Below are positions 53,630 to 64,000 of a stretch of 64,000 nt of DNA, in pieces. The notes under the pieces are model-generated. The model worked only from the letters and a program-made list of their open reading frames with translations. It did no database searches and was not told the origin of the DNA. Within the stretch, counting starts at the first letter, position 1; each line of letters opens with the position of its first letter. The position numbers and the translations under genes are program-made. Source of the DNA: Schizochytrium sp. TIO01 (taxonomy: Eukaryota; Sar; Bigyra; Thraustochytrida; Thraustochytriidae); assembly GCA_004764695.1 (NCBI GenBank), contig SMSO01000034.1, forward strand, positions 1,319,501 through 1,383,500, given 5' to 3'.

Positions 53630-53661
53630 TCCCTTCTTCTTTTAAAATGCAGAAGAAGGGA
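53630..53661. other. Hairpin, 11-bp perfect stem with 10-nt loop
   Basis: TCCCTTCTTCT at 53630-53640 is the exact reverse complement of AGAAGAAGGGA at 53651-53661. It lies 242 bases upstream of the IQ-protein ATG. Confidence 0.65.
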
Positions 53662-54875
53662 TATTATTCCAAGAGAAATCTATGTTTTTCTGTAGAATGC
53701 TGAAAAGGCAGTTCGGATATATAATCAGAACCTCGATGTGTTTCAAAGGGGTAGTATATAAAACACCTATAACTTTTTAGTTGAGATTTGTCATTAGAAA
53801 TGTTTTTTGTGTTGAAGTTCCGACTCTGAGTAAAGCTCAATCTCCACGTCCTACTTTCCGAGTGAAACAATAAAAAGGTGCACATTATAAATTTTTAGAC
53901 TCAACTTCAGCTAGAACATTCAAAAGAAATATTGTGAACTGTCACAGGCTAATGTGCATTGTGCGAATTGCGTACCCTATCCTAGTGTCCCGAAGATATC
54001 AAATTCAAAGGTTATCTATTAACTTATTTACAGTTCTAGTCAGATGATTTTTTTCTGATCTTGGGGTTTTCCAATTACGCATACACCTATTGCTTGGTTC
54101 AGGTCGTTAGAACGCGAAGATTAGATCCCTTCGCATACCTCATAAAGATTCAGATACCAAGCACTTATTGTCCATTAGGGCAATTAATGTTGGACAATTA
54201 ATGTTGTGCATAATGGAGAAAGGTCACCACATGAGCAGCACTACTGAGTATAAGACCACCACTAAGTCAATTTCTATTATCTGACTAAGCCTAGGTCGTG
54301 CTGTCTTCATACAATTATTTTTTACTAACTTGCCGGTCCCCAGCTGCTCGTGTCTCTTCGGTGGAAGCTGCAGCAGATCCCTTCACCAGCTGGAACTCTT
54401 TGTATATTCTGATGAAACAAAGTGTAGGTCGGGTATGGCAGATACACGGTTCCTAACATACAGATAAGGTATCATTTGGGAGTTCTTTCTCTTCATTACA
54501 CGCACACACATACTATAAAGTGAACAATGACGATAGTATATGTGAGGTAATAATGATGAGCCAAAAACCACTTATGCGGGGAAGAGAAGCATTTAGGTAT
54601 CTTCCAGGACGCCAGCTGGATACTTTTCTGTGTAGATACTTAGGCACCTAAAGTCGCTATTAAGTATCCTACTTACCAAAAAATAAGAAAAGAAAAATGC
54701 GAAGAAGAAAAAAGAGTTAGGCTAAATCATGTTTAAACCTTGGGAGCTTTTGACGTTGAAAATTTGAGGCTACTTATTCACTCATTGAGGTTCTTTCAAA
54801 ATGCAAACATACCTGGAAAAGTGATTTGTAAAACCCAGAGTCAACTTACTCTGATCATGGGTAAGCTTTGGTACC

Positions 54876-54889
54876 TACCTCTAGAGGTA
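54876..54889. other. Palindrome TACCTCTAGAGGTA, copy 2
   Basis: Identical to the 14-bp palindrome at 46571-46584, here flanked by further CTACC/GGTAG symmetry on one side. Confidence 0.75.
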
Positions 54890-55266
54890 GTTCCCAGACA
54901 CTGTAAAAGGTACTTTTCCACTTTTTGTTTTTGCACTTTCTGGACGGGTCCTAGAGCATTAGTACATATTGGAATAGAATGCTCAATGCACCGCACGTGC
55001 AATGGAGTAAATTTTGCTCACACTATCGAGCTTTGGAGTAGAATAAGAGTTATTAGATCTTAGGACAAGTCTGAGTGGACAGTAGTCCTAGTGGTAGCCA
55101 CGTTCGCTTTAAGAAAATACTTCCTAGGCCTATTCGGGAAAAGGTGACCCTTGCGAAAATTTTCATTTGAAGCTTTAGAGAAAATCAAACAGCAGTCCCC
55201 GAATGGACGGTACTGCATTGGAGTTCTCTTCGTCCAGCGCGGCAAACATAGGGACTCAACTTCACT

Positions 55267-55929
55267 ATGGATGAATCAGACCAAGAGAGTGCTGCCAAAC
55301 AGCAAGAGTTGCGGACTACAAAGTCTGTACAGTCTCTTGATCGAATGGCATCTATCACAAAGGATACACCGAAATCCGGTCGAGAATGTTGGCAGGAGGT
55401 GCTTGATATTGGCGGCGAGACAGTATATAGCTATTTGCAAACTCAATATATTTTGTGGGATGGTATTGCAGTTGCCCTTTTGGTGCTGGCATTGCAAGCT
55501 TTTTGTTTCAGCATCTTTCTTCAGGAGGCCATCAAGTGCGGTATCTGGAATGCTGATGACTGCACTCTTAGCGGAGGGATTTTGAGCCATGATGATAATG
55601 GCCAACTAGAACTAAACGATGACGCTGCAACACCTGCTGGCATTGTTGTTGGTTTGGTGATTGCACTCATTTTCTTGCTGCCTGATTTTATGAAAGGTAT
55701 GGTTTTTCTACGTAAAGGCTATATTATAATTGGCCTTGTACACGCAATGATATCTATTTATGCAATTGTGACTTCGTGCATGTATTGTGCTACAACTTCT
55801 GCATCAGATGTCTCTCTGCTTACAAACATTGTTGTTCTTGTGTTTCTCACTGATCTAGACGAGCGAATGTTTGAGGTCCATGGCTATGCAAGAAATGCTT
55901 TCCACGGGAAGTATGTGACTGCGATGTAA
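55267..55929 (+). CDS. Orphan four-helix membrane protein
   Basis: Single exon, 220 residues, ATG at 55267. After about 60 hydrophilic residues, four hydrophobic segments follow: GIAVALLVLALQAFCFSIFL; AGIVVGLVIALIFLLP; IIIGLVHAMISIYAIVTSCMY; and LLTNIVVLVFLTDLDERMF. The loop between helices 1 and 2 is acidic and contains two cysteines (IKCGIWNADDCTL), perhaps a disulfide on the lumenal or extracellular side. The final helix ends in a charged LTDLDER element before a basic C-terminus. I do not recognise the family. Channel or signalling roles would be guesses. A 23-codon upstream frame from 55203 overlaps this start by 8 bases, which could dampen translation if the leader includes it. Confidence 0.7.
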   Translation: MDESDQESAAKQQELRTTKSVQSLDRMASITKDTPKSGRECWQEVLDIGGETVYSYLQTQYILWDGIAVALLVLALQAFCFSIFLQEAIKCGIWNADDCTLSGGILSHDDNGQLELNDDAATPAGIVVGLVIALIFLLPDFMKGMVFLRKGYIIIGLVHAMISIYAIVTSCMYCATTSASDVSLLTNIVVLVFLTDLDERMFEVHGYARNAFHGKYVTAM

Positions 55930-57169
55930 GCATCGTTTGACTGCCTGGCAAAGTATCAACATAATTTGTCTGTAGCATTTAGATTCTTTTCAACTTAATT
56001 CTTATGTTTATCCCCTTTGATATCAGCACTTCAATTCAATCCAGGTTTTTATTTTAATTCATGTATCGAGACGCTTCAAAGGTATGTTTCATATTTCGGG
56101 GATTCTATGTGTTTGGTGGAATCTATATGTATGGCTTTCACGAGTAGAGTCTCTTGAGTAAGGGATAAGGGTCGCACTAAAAGTATTGATTGCGGACCAG
56201 GATACAATGAGACTAGTATGAAGAAGGCCGATCGGTGCTAGGCAAGTAGCGTTAGACATATGATGAGTATGAGGATATTGCACTTTTAAAAAAAGTAGAC
56301 AACTCTTCTTCGATGCAGGTTTACTTCGTTTCGGCAGATTTTTAGTCTTACAGAACAGTTTTCGAGTTGCTAGTATAAACCATGTATGCACCTTATGGAT
56401 CGAGGAACAGACAAAAATTACACTTTAGATGAGGACTCCTCAGCTTGAAGCGATTAACTCGAAAAGAGTATTGAAAGCCAATCAATGCATGGAGTAACAG
56501 ATACGATCTTTAATGAGGAACTAAAACAAGTAATACTCCAAGTACAATCCATGAACATGTCCAACATGGTCCTGTTTCTGCACCTTGAATCGTATTACAT
56601 CTATTACAACACTGCACGACGTTTATTCCCACAATTCACTCCCTTGTACAAGGCTAAGTCTTCAAGGTAAAATACCGCGACTATAAAATTAATTTGGAAA
56701 CCCTGTATCTATTCTGATCCTTATATTTGAGAGGTGAAAGTATGCTTTCAATTAATCATTGAGGTTCAAACTTACCCTTTTGAGTAAGAGGCTGTAAGCC
56801 ATTCTTAAAGTTTAAGTTTAAGATAAAATTCAAGTCGAAGCAAAAGCAAAAGCAAAGAAAAGAAAAGGAAACACCCAGAAGAACCGAATTTGAGAACTAA
56901 ATAAAATCTACTCGGCAAGGGACGCCTCTTTTCCGCGTATGTAACACGTACAGTATTGGTACAGCTACGAATTTCTCTGCGCAAAATTGAAGAAACTAAG
57001 CAAAGTAACATAGCTTACATATACATTTCAAGCCCATTTTCACAAAGAAAGTATTGCGGAAAAAACAAAAACAAAAAACAAACATCCGTTACAACTTAAA
57101 AAGGAATACTTCGAAGGCCAATATGCAGCGAGTACCAGAACTTCAAGAAGGAACCAGGGCTTGCACAAG
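55930..57169. other. Intergenic region
   Basis: About 1.2 kb between two plus-strand genes. A/T-leaning, with A-rich tracts at 57040-57090 before the ankyrin gene. No gene recognised. Confidence 0.55.
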
Positions 57170-58381
57170 ATGGCCGAAAATGACGATGCAGAGAGCTTGA
57201 GTAGCCTAGACAGCGTCACAGAGAAAGAGATCCGTCGGTCTGTGGTTATTGCAAGGCGAAAGAGTGAGGGTCAGAGCGAGGAAGAACTTCAAGCAGGCCC
57301 ACCAGATGATTCAAAGGAGGAAACAAAGCTCAGTAGTGAAGAAGAACGGCTTCGTCGTGAAGAGGAGGAGGAAAAGCGCAAAGTAGAACTAGAAACTGGT
57401 CAAGAGCTTATCCAAGCGGCGAGGCAAGGTAATCTTGATGAGGTCAAGGACATCATCTCCTTTGCTCAAGAAGAAGAGCTTGACATCCTAGAATGCCGTG
57501 TACCACCCCTTTCTGGAAGTGACCCAGCAATACACTGGACGGGATTCACAGCTATTCTATCTGCTGCCAGAAATGGCCATGTCGATGTTGTTCGTTATCT
57601 ACAGGAAGTGGGCTCTGATGTTGAAGCTAAAGATCAGATGTGCTATATGACGCCTTTGATGTGGGCAGCATACTATAATCGTGTAGAAGTTGTTTCTTTG
57701 CTCAAGACTGTAAATCCTAATGATGTAGATGCTCAGTCACGAACTGCTTTAATCATTGCAGCAGACCAGGGGCATATGGATACTGTTGAAATTCTTGTTT
57801 GGAACTCGAGCCTCGACGCCGTTGATGCCTCTGGATCAACACCACTAATCGCTGCAGTTAAAGCTGGAGCCTTTCCTATGGCGAAATTACTTTGTGACTA
57901 CAGTGCAAACATTGAAGCAAAAGACATTGCTCGCCGGACTCCGTTGATGCATGCAGCGCGTTGGGGATTTATTAAAACTCTTAAATTACTGATTAAGCGT
58001 GGTGCTGATGTAGATGCCAGAGACAAGACTGGTTGGACTGCGTTGATGTTAGCAAGTCGTTGGAACCACCCTGCGTGTGTGAGTGTCTTGCTCGAATCAG
58101 ACCCTTCCCTGACTACCAGGGATCGCGTTGTAGGTAAAAATGCTGTCATGTGGGCTGCTGAGAAGCATCGTGACGTGACTGTTTTGAAGATGCTGTTGAG
58201 TGTGGCTACTGAGGAGGTCCTTGCTTGCAAAGATATTTATGGTCACACTGCACTCCAGCTCGTTGTCAATGTTGAAGCTGAAGCACTTATTAAAGACCGA
58301 CTTGCAGAACTTGCAGAAGGACATAGTGATGACGACAATGATGACAGCGATAATGATGACGACGATGATGATGAGTTATGA
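57170..58381 (+). CDS. Ankyrin-repeat protein
   Basis: Single exon, 403 residues from ATG at 57170. Residues 1-80 are highly charged (runs such as EEERLRREEEEEKRK). About seven to eight ankyrin repeats fill residues 85-375: AARQGNLDEV, TAILSAARNGHVDVVRYL, TPLMWAAYYNRVEVVSLL, TALIIAADQGHMDTVEIL, TPLIAAVKAGAFPMAKLL, TPLMHAARWGFIKTLKLL, TALMLASRWNHPACVSVL and NAVMWAAEKHRDVTVLKML. The C-terminus is a polyaspartate tail (DDDNDDSDNDDDDDD). Such proteins are generic binding scaffolds and no partner can be named. An upstream ATG at 57123 opens a 26-codon frame that overlaps this start, so either transcription begins later or the upstream frame reduces translation. Confidence 0.85.
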   Translation: MAENDDAESLSSLDSVTEKEIRRSVVIARRKSEGQSEEELQAGPPDDSKEETKLSSEEERLRREEEEEKRKVELETGQELIQAARQGNLDEVKDIISFAQEEELDILECRVPPLSGSDPAIHWTGFTAILSAARNGHVDVVRYLQEVGSDVEAKDQMCYMTPLMWAAYYNRVEVVSLLKTVNPNDVDAQSRTALIIAADQGHMDTVEILVWNSSLDAVDASGSTPLIAAVKAGAFPMAKLLCDYSANIEAKDIARRTPLMHAARWGFIKTLKLLIKRGADVDARDKTGWTALMLASRWNHPACVSVLLESDPSLTTRDRVVGKNAVMWAAEKHRDVTVLKMLLSVATEEVLACKDIYGHTALQLVVNVEAEALIKDRLAELAEGHSDDDNDDSDNDDDDDDEL

Positions 58382-59431
58382 AAATATTGAATAAAATCCG
58401 CTTTCGCAGAAAGGTCGAAGAAAAATGAGGGTAGAGAGAGATTTAAGAGCCTTTTCTTAAATATTTGTCTGGTTGAGCAAACCTACAAAAACCTATGGTC
58501 TGATTGAAACAAGCACGATCTTTATATACCTAGGTGCTAGCTAGATGTTCAGGGCACTTCTATCGTTATCATCCGAAAGAGTCAAGAATGCTAGTAAAAA
58601 GAGAGCAGTATGGTCTTTGATTGTTCACAAGGTATACCTGGAGTTTGTCAGACGATTCACCCATATCCCACCGCTTCATATTTGAACAAACAAGTGAAAA
58701 AGCGTAGGCAAAATATTGAAGTTTCTTCATGAGCGCCAGGACTTTCGAGATTTTTTTTACTTCCAAGCGATTGTTCCATCGAACCCTTTGACGCTGATAC
58801 GCTAATTGAGGTAAAAGAGTTTAGTTCCAGTGTAAACACACTGCAGCCGATAGCAGATACACTTTTAAAGGAAGAACTATATAAGAAATACTCAGAACAT
58901 AACAGATAACGAGCCTGCCTCCTGGTCTCAGCGTTCAATTGGAGAACTTTAAATCTGTCCTCCTTTAAACGATATTCACAGTGGCATAGTCCCTGACAGA
59001 AATCAATTGCTAAATTAGGCTTTCTTGAAGCGAAAAGGCATACAAAACTGAGATTACAATAAAATGGACTTGGTCGTCAATTTGCCATGCTCAATAACAG
59101 TTGTCAAATTCTTGTTGGAGAATGTAAATAACATTTACAACGCCATGTGCCATACAAGCCATGCCGAATCGTATCGAAAACCATCGTTGCAAATGAGTAC
59201 TACAAACGGGAGCTTATCATAAATCAATCATGAACCAGGCCCACCAATGAGATCTCCCGAGGTCATAAAAAATTACTAGAACCTATTGCACACGCCCAAA
59301 AGTTTTGCCAATGTGAAGGGGAAATAAACTGGGAACAGCCGTATTTTACACATACACAGAAGAGAACGATGCCAAGTACTTCAGCCAGAGCGAAATCATT
59401 TTCTTTATCCACGTGCGGATCTAATTAAGGT

Positions 59432-59987
59432 ATGTTGATGCTTACCATAGCTATTAACGATCTGGCAAGCGAAGATGTGTGTCCAAATGTGGATTTCTAT
59501 ATAGATGACAAGCATTTATATAATAGGGAGGATTGTGAGCCCAATATAGACAATTATTTACAAACATCTATTAAACTGGGTTCACGCAATGTGTCAAGTA
59601 ATACTGTGATTGACATGCATAAGCAGCTTCACAAGTAATACAGGGGCTTATTTGACATATCTAATTAAGCTCCTGAGATAGTTGCCAATGATATTATGTT
59701 TGCAATGGTAATCTCACCTTTAAAAGTTTAAATTATTTGCTAGGATACCAAAATAGCCTTCAATGTGCAGTTAGTATTTATGGAATACACGAAAATGTGT
59801 CTTGCTCGCTCAATAGAGCAGAGTCACCTAAATTTAACTATTTGACTGTTTTGATGGAGGGATTAAAATATTGTGCGCCTTTGATGATGTAGTCCCTACT
59901 GATGATGCTGACGAGGTTGCTAATAGTTTGAATCTTGGAAATCAAAGGAAGAAGGATACTGCCCTTATACCACCTGAAAAAATAAAG
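59432..59987 (+). pseudogene. Possible decayed coding region of unknown origin
   Basis: An ATG frame at 59432-59638 (68 codons: LASEDVCPNVDFYIDD, KHLYNREDCEPNIDNYL) is followed by coding-like stretches in other frames (CWDTKIAFN-type and NSLQCAVSIYGIHEN near 59750, then CAFDDVVPTDDADEVANSL near 59875-59930). Residue mixture is protein-like but the frames are broken. It could be a degraded mobile-element protein. No family is recognised. Confidence 0.22.
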
Positions 59988-60897
59988 GAGAATATGAAAA
60001 ACAAACCTAAATTCCTCTAATAGTTGCGGGGGTGATAGTAGTGTACAGAATTAAGCACTCTCTCAACCCAAAGAAAAATAGTATCGCAAAACCCGATTGT
60101 CAAAACCTGTCAAATTCAATAAATTGTCATATATTGAGCCAGGCAGAGCAAAGGGAAAGTCCCCGATGCCCCATGAGTAAGTAAGACATTATCCTTTCTC
60201 TCCTAAGTCTAGATAGGAGTAGTTTGAATATGAAATCCAGGAAGATGAAGATATACAGGATCCTGATTTGGGCAAAATTGTTGTCAGAAGACCTCGAAAA
60301 TTATAAGCATTCAGTATAGAAGAGCAAACAGTTTCGCTAGTCAAATCACAGGTGTGGCTGAAAATCAAGAGCATCAAGTCGACAGCGTAAATTCTGTACA
60401 AAACCTAAGAAATAGCGGTGACTTACATAGGTAGAAGCAGCAAAATGATAAATTTCTTGTACGCTTGGTGCTTGAGTGAAAGAACTTTCTTGACAACTAA
60501 TTCATGATATTTTTTTCACTCCGAAAGGAACTCAGCGCACCAGCAAACGAAAATGCTAATCATCCTGAATACCGCCAATCTACGTGTAGGATGAAGATGA
60601 GCTCATAAGACCAATCCGGGGGTTGTGAAAAAGAGTTGATAAGTCCAGAAATGGGAGAAATACGTTTATTAAATGGGATTCTAAAAAAGGAAAAAAACTA
60701 CGAATCTATTCGGTTGCTGTTCTAAAGCCCAGCAATATATACGGAAAATAGATTTACTGCCACGACGAGCAGCTGAAGCAGTGCATGAAATACATCAATT
60801 CGAATTAAACACAATAAAAATTTGTTATAAAAAAATAACAAGATATTTTTCTTAAATTTTTTATTATTAAAATTAATAATATTTTTTAATTAAATAT

Positions 60898-60930
60898 TAT
60901 TTTATTTTATTTTATTTTATTTTATTTTAA
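60898..60930. repeat. (TTTTA)n repeat
   Basis: Six TTTTA units followed by an AT dinucleotide run. Confidence 0.88.
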
Positions 60931-61280
60931 ATATATATATCTGAGTTTTCATTTAGAAATTGGTCGTTCCAGGCGCTGCGCAGCCAAACCAATTCCCCGT
61001 CTTAGGCCGGCCTCTGAGACTCTTACGTACGGAACTCACCACTCTCACTACTCGGTATAATACGTTGAAATATTTCAGCAAGTTGGAGGGGGAACTCAGG
61101 CCAAAACCATCACTCAATACAGTTCTTTTGATTATTATTAAACATAAAATAAATGCTAGGTATTTGGGTAGATAGATAGGTAGGTTCCTACTACCTACTA
61201 CATTTTTATTTTAGTGAGCTAACTTTAGAGTTAGCTTCATCTGCTTCGAGCTGAAGCAGGTGAAATCGAGGCATTGATTC

Positions 61281-61304
61281 ATTGCATTGCATTGCATTGC
61301 ATTG
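61281..61304. repeat. (ATTGC)n pentanucleotide repeat
   Basis: Four ATTGC units and a partial fifth. This motif is the reverse complement class of GCAAT, close to the AATGC repeat at 48591. Confidence 0.88.
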
Positions 61305-62693
61305 GTCGATTGATATAATAAAATTAAAATTAGCTCTGTAGATTTCACTCAGGTCAACCAATGGACTTGCGTGCGCTAGACCTTGAGCCCGCACCCGAAG
61401 CTTCTATCCCGTTCGTTTGGTTTGCGCCGAAATGTTCCTTTTGGCAGTTCTTGGGGACCACCAAATTGGTCCATGACCGTATGTATAGTAAGTAGGTAGT
61501 ATCTCCGCACTTGCCAATTTGCAAGTTAGTTCTGCAGGGCTTGCTTGAGCCAAATCGCTCCATTGTGCACCTGGCCGTTGTTAAAAGTGACAGAGCTGTG
61601 AACGCAGTCTTGAAGCTGCTCCGTCTCCGGGAGCTGCTGTTGAAGGCAGACTTGCCGCAAGCAACCTCGTGCAAACGAGGATCCTCGGTGGTCGCTGGCT
61701 TGGCAAACATCCTTGCAGGATTGATGTGGCTCGTCGGAGACGCATGCTTCAGCTGGAGAACTACTCTACTCAGAGCTCAGTTCCGAAGGCCGACTCTGTC
61801 GCTGGTTCTGGATGGTGATGGAAGAGACACGTTGGCGTGGCTTTCGAACTTGAGAGTTGTTAGAGCTCTGCAGACTTTGCGCACATGAGCTGAAAAGTAA
61901 AGTGCCCAGGAGAAGGAGAACTTATGAAGGAAAGTACAGCAACAGCAAGAGAGCCCTGCTGGTATGCATCCGGGTGCTGCGATCTTCGAGTTGTGCTCGC
62001 TCGCAGCCTCGATCGATGGCCACACGTCGAAGATAATTTGGTGCAGTGCGATTCCTTGCTGGTTGGCTGGAGGACTGGTTGCCCGGTGCTGGGGTAGTTA
62101 TGGTCGCCACGGGATCGAGATTTCGTGTGAGGCAAGGGCCCAGTGAGCGCTTGCAATTGATGATGGCAGCTCCGAGTCAGAGACACCAACACCTGATTGA
62201 TCGTGTGCGTATCCAGCTCGCAGCAGAAGCTTGGCACCAGGAGAAGGGCTCGGAGCGCAGGTCTTCGAAGCTGCCATAACTGTCGTTGTTTCCAAGTACG
62301 ACAATGAGAAGGATTTCCTTCCAGAGAATCGGCCGTCCACCTATGAGCTTGAGAACTCCGTTATGGGCGTCAGTCATCGAGCGAGTTTAGTTAATTCATC
62401 GTTGTGTCTTGCCCAATCAAAGCAGGCCACTACCAGAGCCCTCGGACAGCAACTCCTGGCATACTCGTTCACCAAACCGTCAATGATGAAAATGGAGAAC
62501 GCCAAGGCCAGCTTTGGCAGGTAGATAGATATACAACCATGGGCTCAAAGCCGATAGCGAAGTTGAGACGACGTTTCTGTCCAGCTTGATTCACCGCCAT
62601 AAATCTGATCGTAGGAACTGTTAACTCGGCCTGATCCGACTCGAATCGACTAATCTTGACTTCACTCCGCTCGGCTCGGCTTGGCTTGGCTTA

Positions 62694-62694
<1 letters not shown>

Positions 62695-62739
<45 letters not shown>
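62695..62739. repeat. (CTG)15 trinucleotide repeat
   Basis: Fifteen uninterrupted CTG units. Overlapping polyalanine, polycysteine or polyglutamine-type frames are not supported as genes. Confidence 0.95.
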
Positions 62740-62741
<2 letters not shown>

Positions 62742-62818
62742 TTCATAATCATTCGTGTGCTGTTTTCACCATCGATTTGCATTCTCGTGTACCAGGCTGG
62801 CCGCTTCTTCCGCGAGCT

Positions 62819-62863
62819 CTTCTTCTCCTCCTCCTCCTCCTCCTTCTTCTTCTTCTTCTTCCT
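62819..62863. repeat. (CTC)n(CTT)n pyrimidine repeat
   Basis: CTC units passing into CTT units, about 45 bases of pure pyrimidine on this strand. Confidence 0.9.
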
Positions 62864-63098
62864 CCACATAAACCGGTGCTCAGACGTGAGTCTCGGCGGG
62901 ACTCACTCGGGTTCCCGCTGTTCGAGCTTGTGCCTGTGGCCGAGATGCTGCTTTGACCCAAACCTGAAGGTGAACTTGAAACCCATGCTGGCGAGGCTGC
63001 TTTCAGCGTCCGAGCGAGGTCCAAGGCTTCGCGAGGTGACGCCGTGGCGCCATCTTCCTCGACATCGACGGCCTTCTTCAAGAAGCATAGAGACGAAG

Positions 63099-63132
63099 GA
63101 TCAGATCAGATCAGATCAGATCAGATCAGATC
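63099..63132. repeat. (GATCA)n pentanucleotide repeat
   Basis: Six GATCA units and a final GATC, giving seven closely spaced GATC sites. Confidence 0.93.
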
Positions 63133-63530
63133 GACGACAGTTCTTTCTGTACCAAAGTAAAAAGAGAAGCGCAGTGCGGACTCTACTTTAGAAGCCTCTG
63201 ATCTCACATCGACCATCCCAGTTTCGAGGAAGGAGTAGATACGTGTATAGCCGGCCTTCAGACCTGCAGAGTCGGGGCCAATTGCATCGCCAAGCTTGGC
63301 ACCTCAGGCACTTTTCGAGCCGGATCTAGCATCCAATCAGGGCTTCGGTTTGTAAAAATCGTAGTTCCGCTCATTAAAGCAAACACCGCCAACATTCAGA
63401 AATGAGGGCCTTTCAGCTGTGCCATTTGTGTTTGCAAATTCATGCGTAGGCTCTCATCATCTCCTTCGCCAAATCCTTCGCTGATGAACCGCGGCTGCAA
63501 ATGGCAAAGCCTCGCAATAAATAAAGTCAA

Positions 63531-63609
63531 TAAACAAACAAACAAACAAACAAACAAACAAACAAACAAACAAACAAACAAACAAACAAACAAACAAACA
63601 AACAAACAA
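63531..63609. repeat. (AAAC)n microsatellite, copy 2
   Basis: About 19 AAAC units, the same motif and strand as the tract at 23856-23952. Confidence 0.93.
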
Positions 63610-64000
63610 TCAGATAGATAAATGCTCTCGCTCGACCTCTCGAGCGATGAAGAGGACGACCCGTTTCCAGTCGCATTGGCAAAGTGGCCAGTTCACGATT
63701 CATGAACCACAAGCCACGATCCGCGATCCTCGAATGCGAAATCTCTATGACATGATCCATGATGTTCCATGATTTGCGCTGCCCATGACTTATGAATCGT
63801 ATATGTCACGAACCGTGATTCGTTATGCAGGAATCCTTCTTCTTCACCGATCATTCTTCGGTATCATATCGTCAAATCACTCATTGCCATTTATCAGTTA
63901 TGATTGTTTTCATCATCCTCATCCATTTTTATTTTTTATTGGAATTCTTTCCTTTCCTTTTCCTTTTTAAAATTGCATTCAGGAACATGTTTTAAATATA

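Larger units (their letters stand above)
53389..55266. promoter_or_regulatory. Divergent intergenic region
   Basis: Between the starts of the IQ protein (-) and the orphan membrane protein (+). It contains a hairpin at 53630-53661 and the 14-bp palindrome at 54876-54889. No gene recognised. Confidence 0.5.
58382..64000. other. Gene-poor end of the window
   Basis: No confident gene in 5.6 kb. 58400-60950 is A/T-rich with scattered coding-like fragments. 60960-63500 is more G/C-rich with several overlapping frames on both strands and no recognisable domain, and it carries many short tandem repeats. A gene continuing beyond the window end cannot be excluded. Confidence 0.5.

Noticed and set aside
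58370-58381. C-terminal DEL of the ankyrin protein as an ER-retention signal
   Set aside because: There is no signal peptide, and the ending is simply the end of a polyaspartate tail.

Overview
This is a nuclear eukaryotic window. The genes are monocistronic and sit on both strands. They are mostly single-exon, with a few short GT-AG introns of about 90-300 nt, and are separated by AT-leaning intergenic DNA rich in simple repeats. The coding set (intron-poor genes, plant-type galactonolactone dehydrogenase, RUNKEL/ULK4-type kinase, a perilipin-like amphipathic-repeat protein, an UNC93-like carrier) best suggests a heterotrophic stramenopile, possibly a labyrinthulomycete/thraustochytrid. That placement is inference from gene content and style and was not tested. 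I saw no operons, CRISPR array or bacterial-style signals, and no convincing tRNA or rRNA gene.

Layout. 1.3-2.75 kb: a two-exon sugar-phosphate/nucleotide-sugar transporter (+). 3.5-4.5 kb: an unrecognised, probably nuclear protein (-). 5.4-6.7 kb: mRNA capping guanylyltransferase (+). 7.1-8.0 kb: a Costars+LIM protein (-). 8.8-12.5 kb: a DEP-C2-VASt protein with a C-terminal membrane anchor (-). 12.5-25.0 kb: a 12.5-kb stretch with no recognisable gene but many microsatellites and a striking 7-bp tandem array. 25.0-26.2 kb: a perilipin-like protein with highly expressed-style codon use (+). 27.1-33.3 kb: a 2,066-residue ULK4/RUNKEL-like kinase (-). 34.7-36.4 kb: a secreted or vacuolar serine carboxypeptidase with two introns (+). 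36.7-38.1 kb: an UNC93-like MFS protein (-). 38.2-41.2 kb: AT-rich DNA with possible decayed transposase fragments. 41.3-42.5 kb: an orphan seven-helix membrane protein (+). 43.6-45.3 kb: the IWS1/Spn1 elongation factor (+). 47.1-48.1 kb: a DGQHR/ParB-fold-like protein with a nuclear localisation signal (-). 49.6-51.3 kb: galactonolactone dehydrogenase (+). 51.5-53.4 kb: an IQ/Sfi1-like protein (-). 55.3-55.9 kb: an orphan four-helix membrane protein (+). 57.2-58.4 kb: an ankyrin-repeat protein (+). 58.4-64 kb: no confident gene, many short tandem repeats and a possible decayed coding region.

The genes do not form an obvious pathway cluster. Loose themes are nuclear RNA synthesis (capping enzyme, IWS1), lipid handling (VASt protein, perilipin-like protein) and cytoskeleton or centrosome biology (Costars-LIM, ULK4-like, IQ/Sfi1-like). 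The most unusual items are the DGQHR protein with a nuclear signal, the Costars-LIM architecture, the VASt domain interrupted by about 200 disordered residues, the frame-preserving 90-nt intron of the carboxypeptidase, and the heptamer array. Homology calls rest on family motifs read by eye, and no database search was run.
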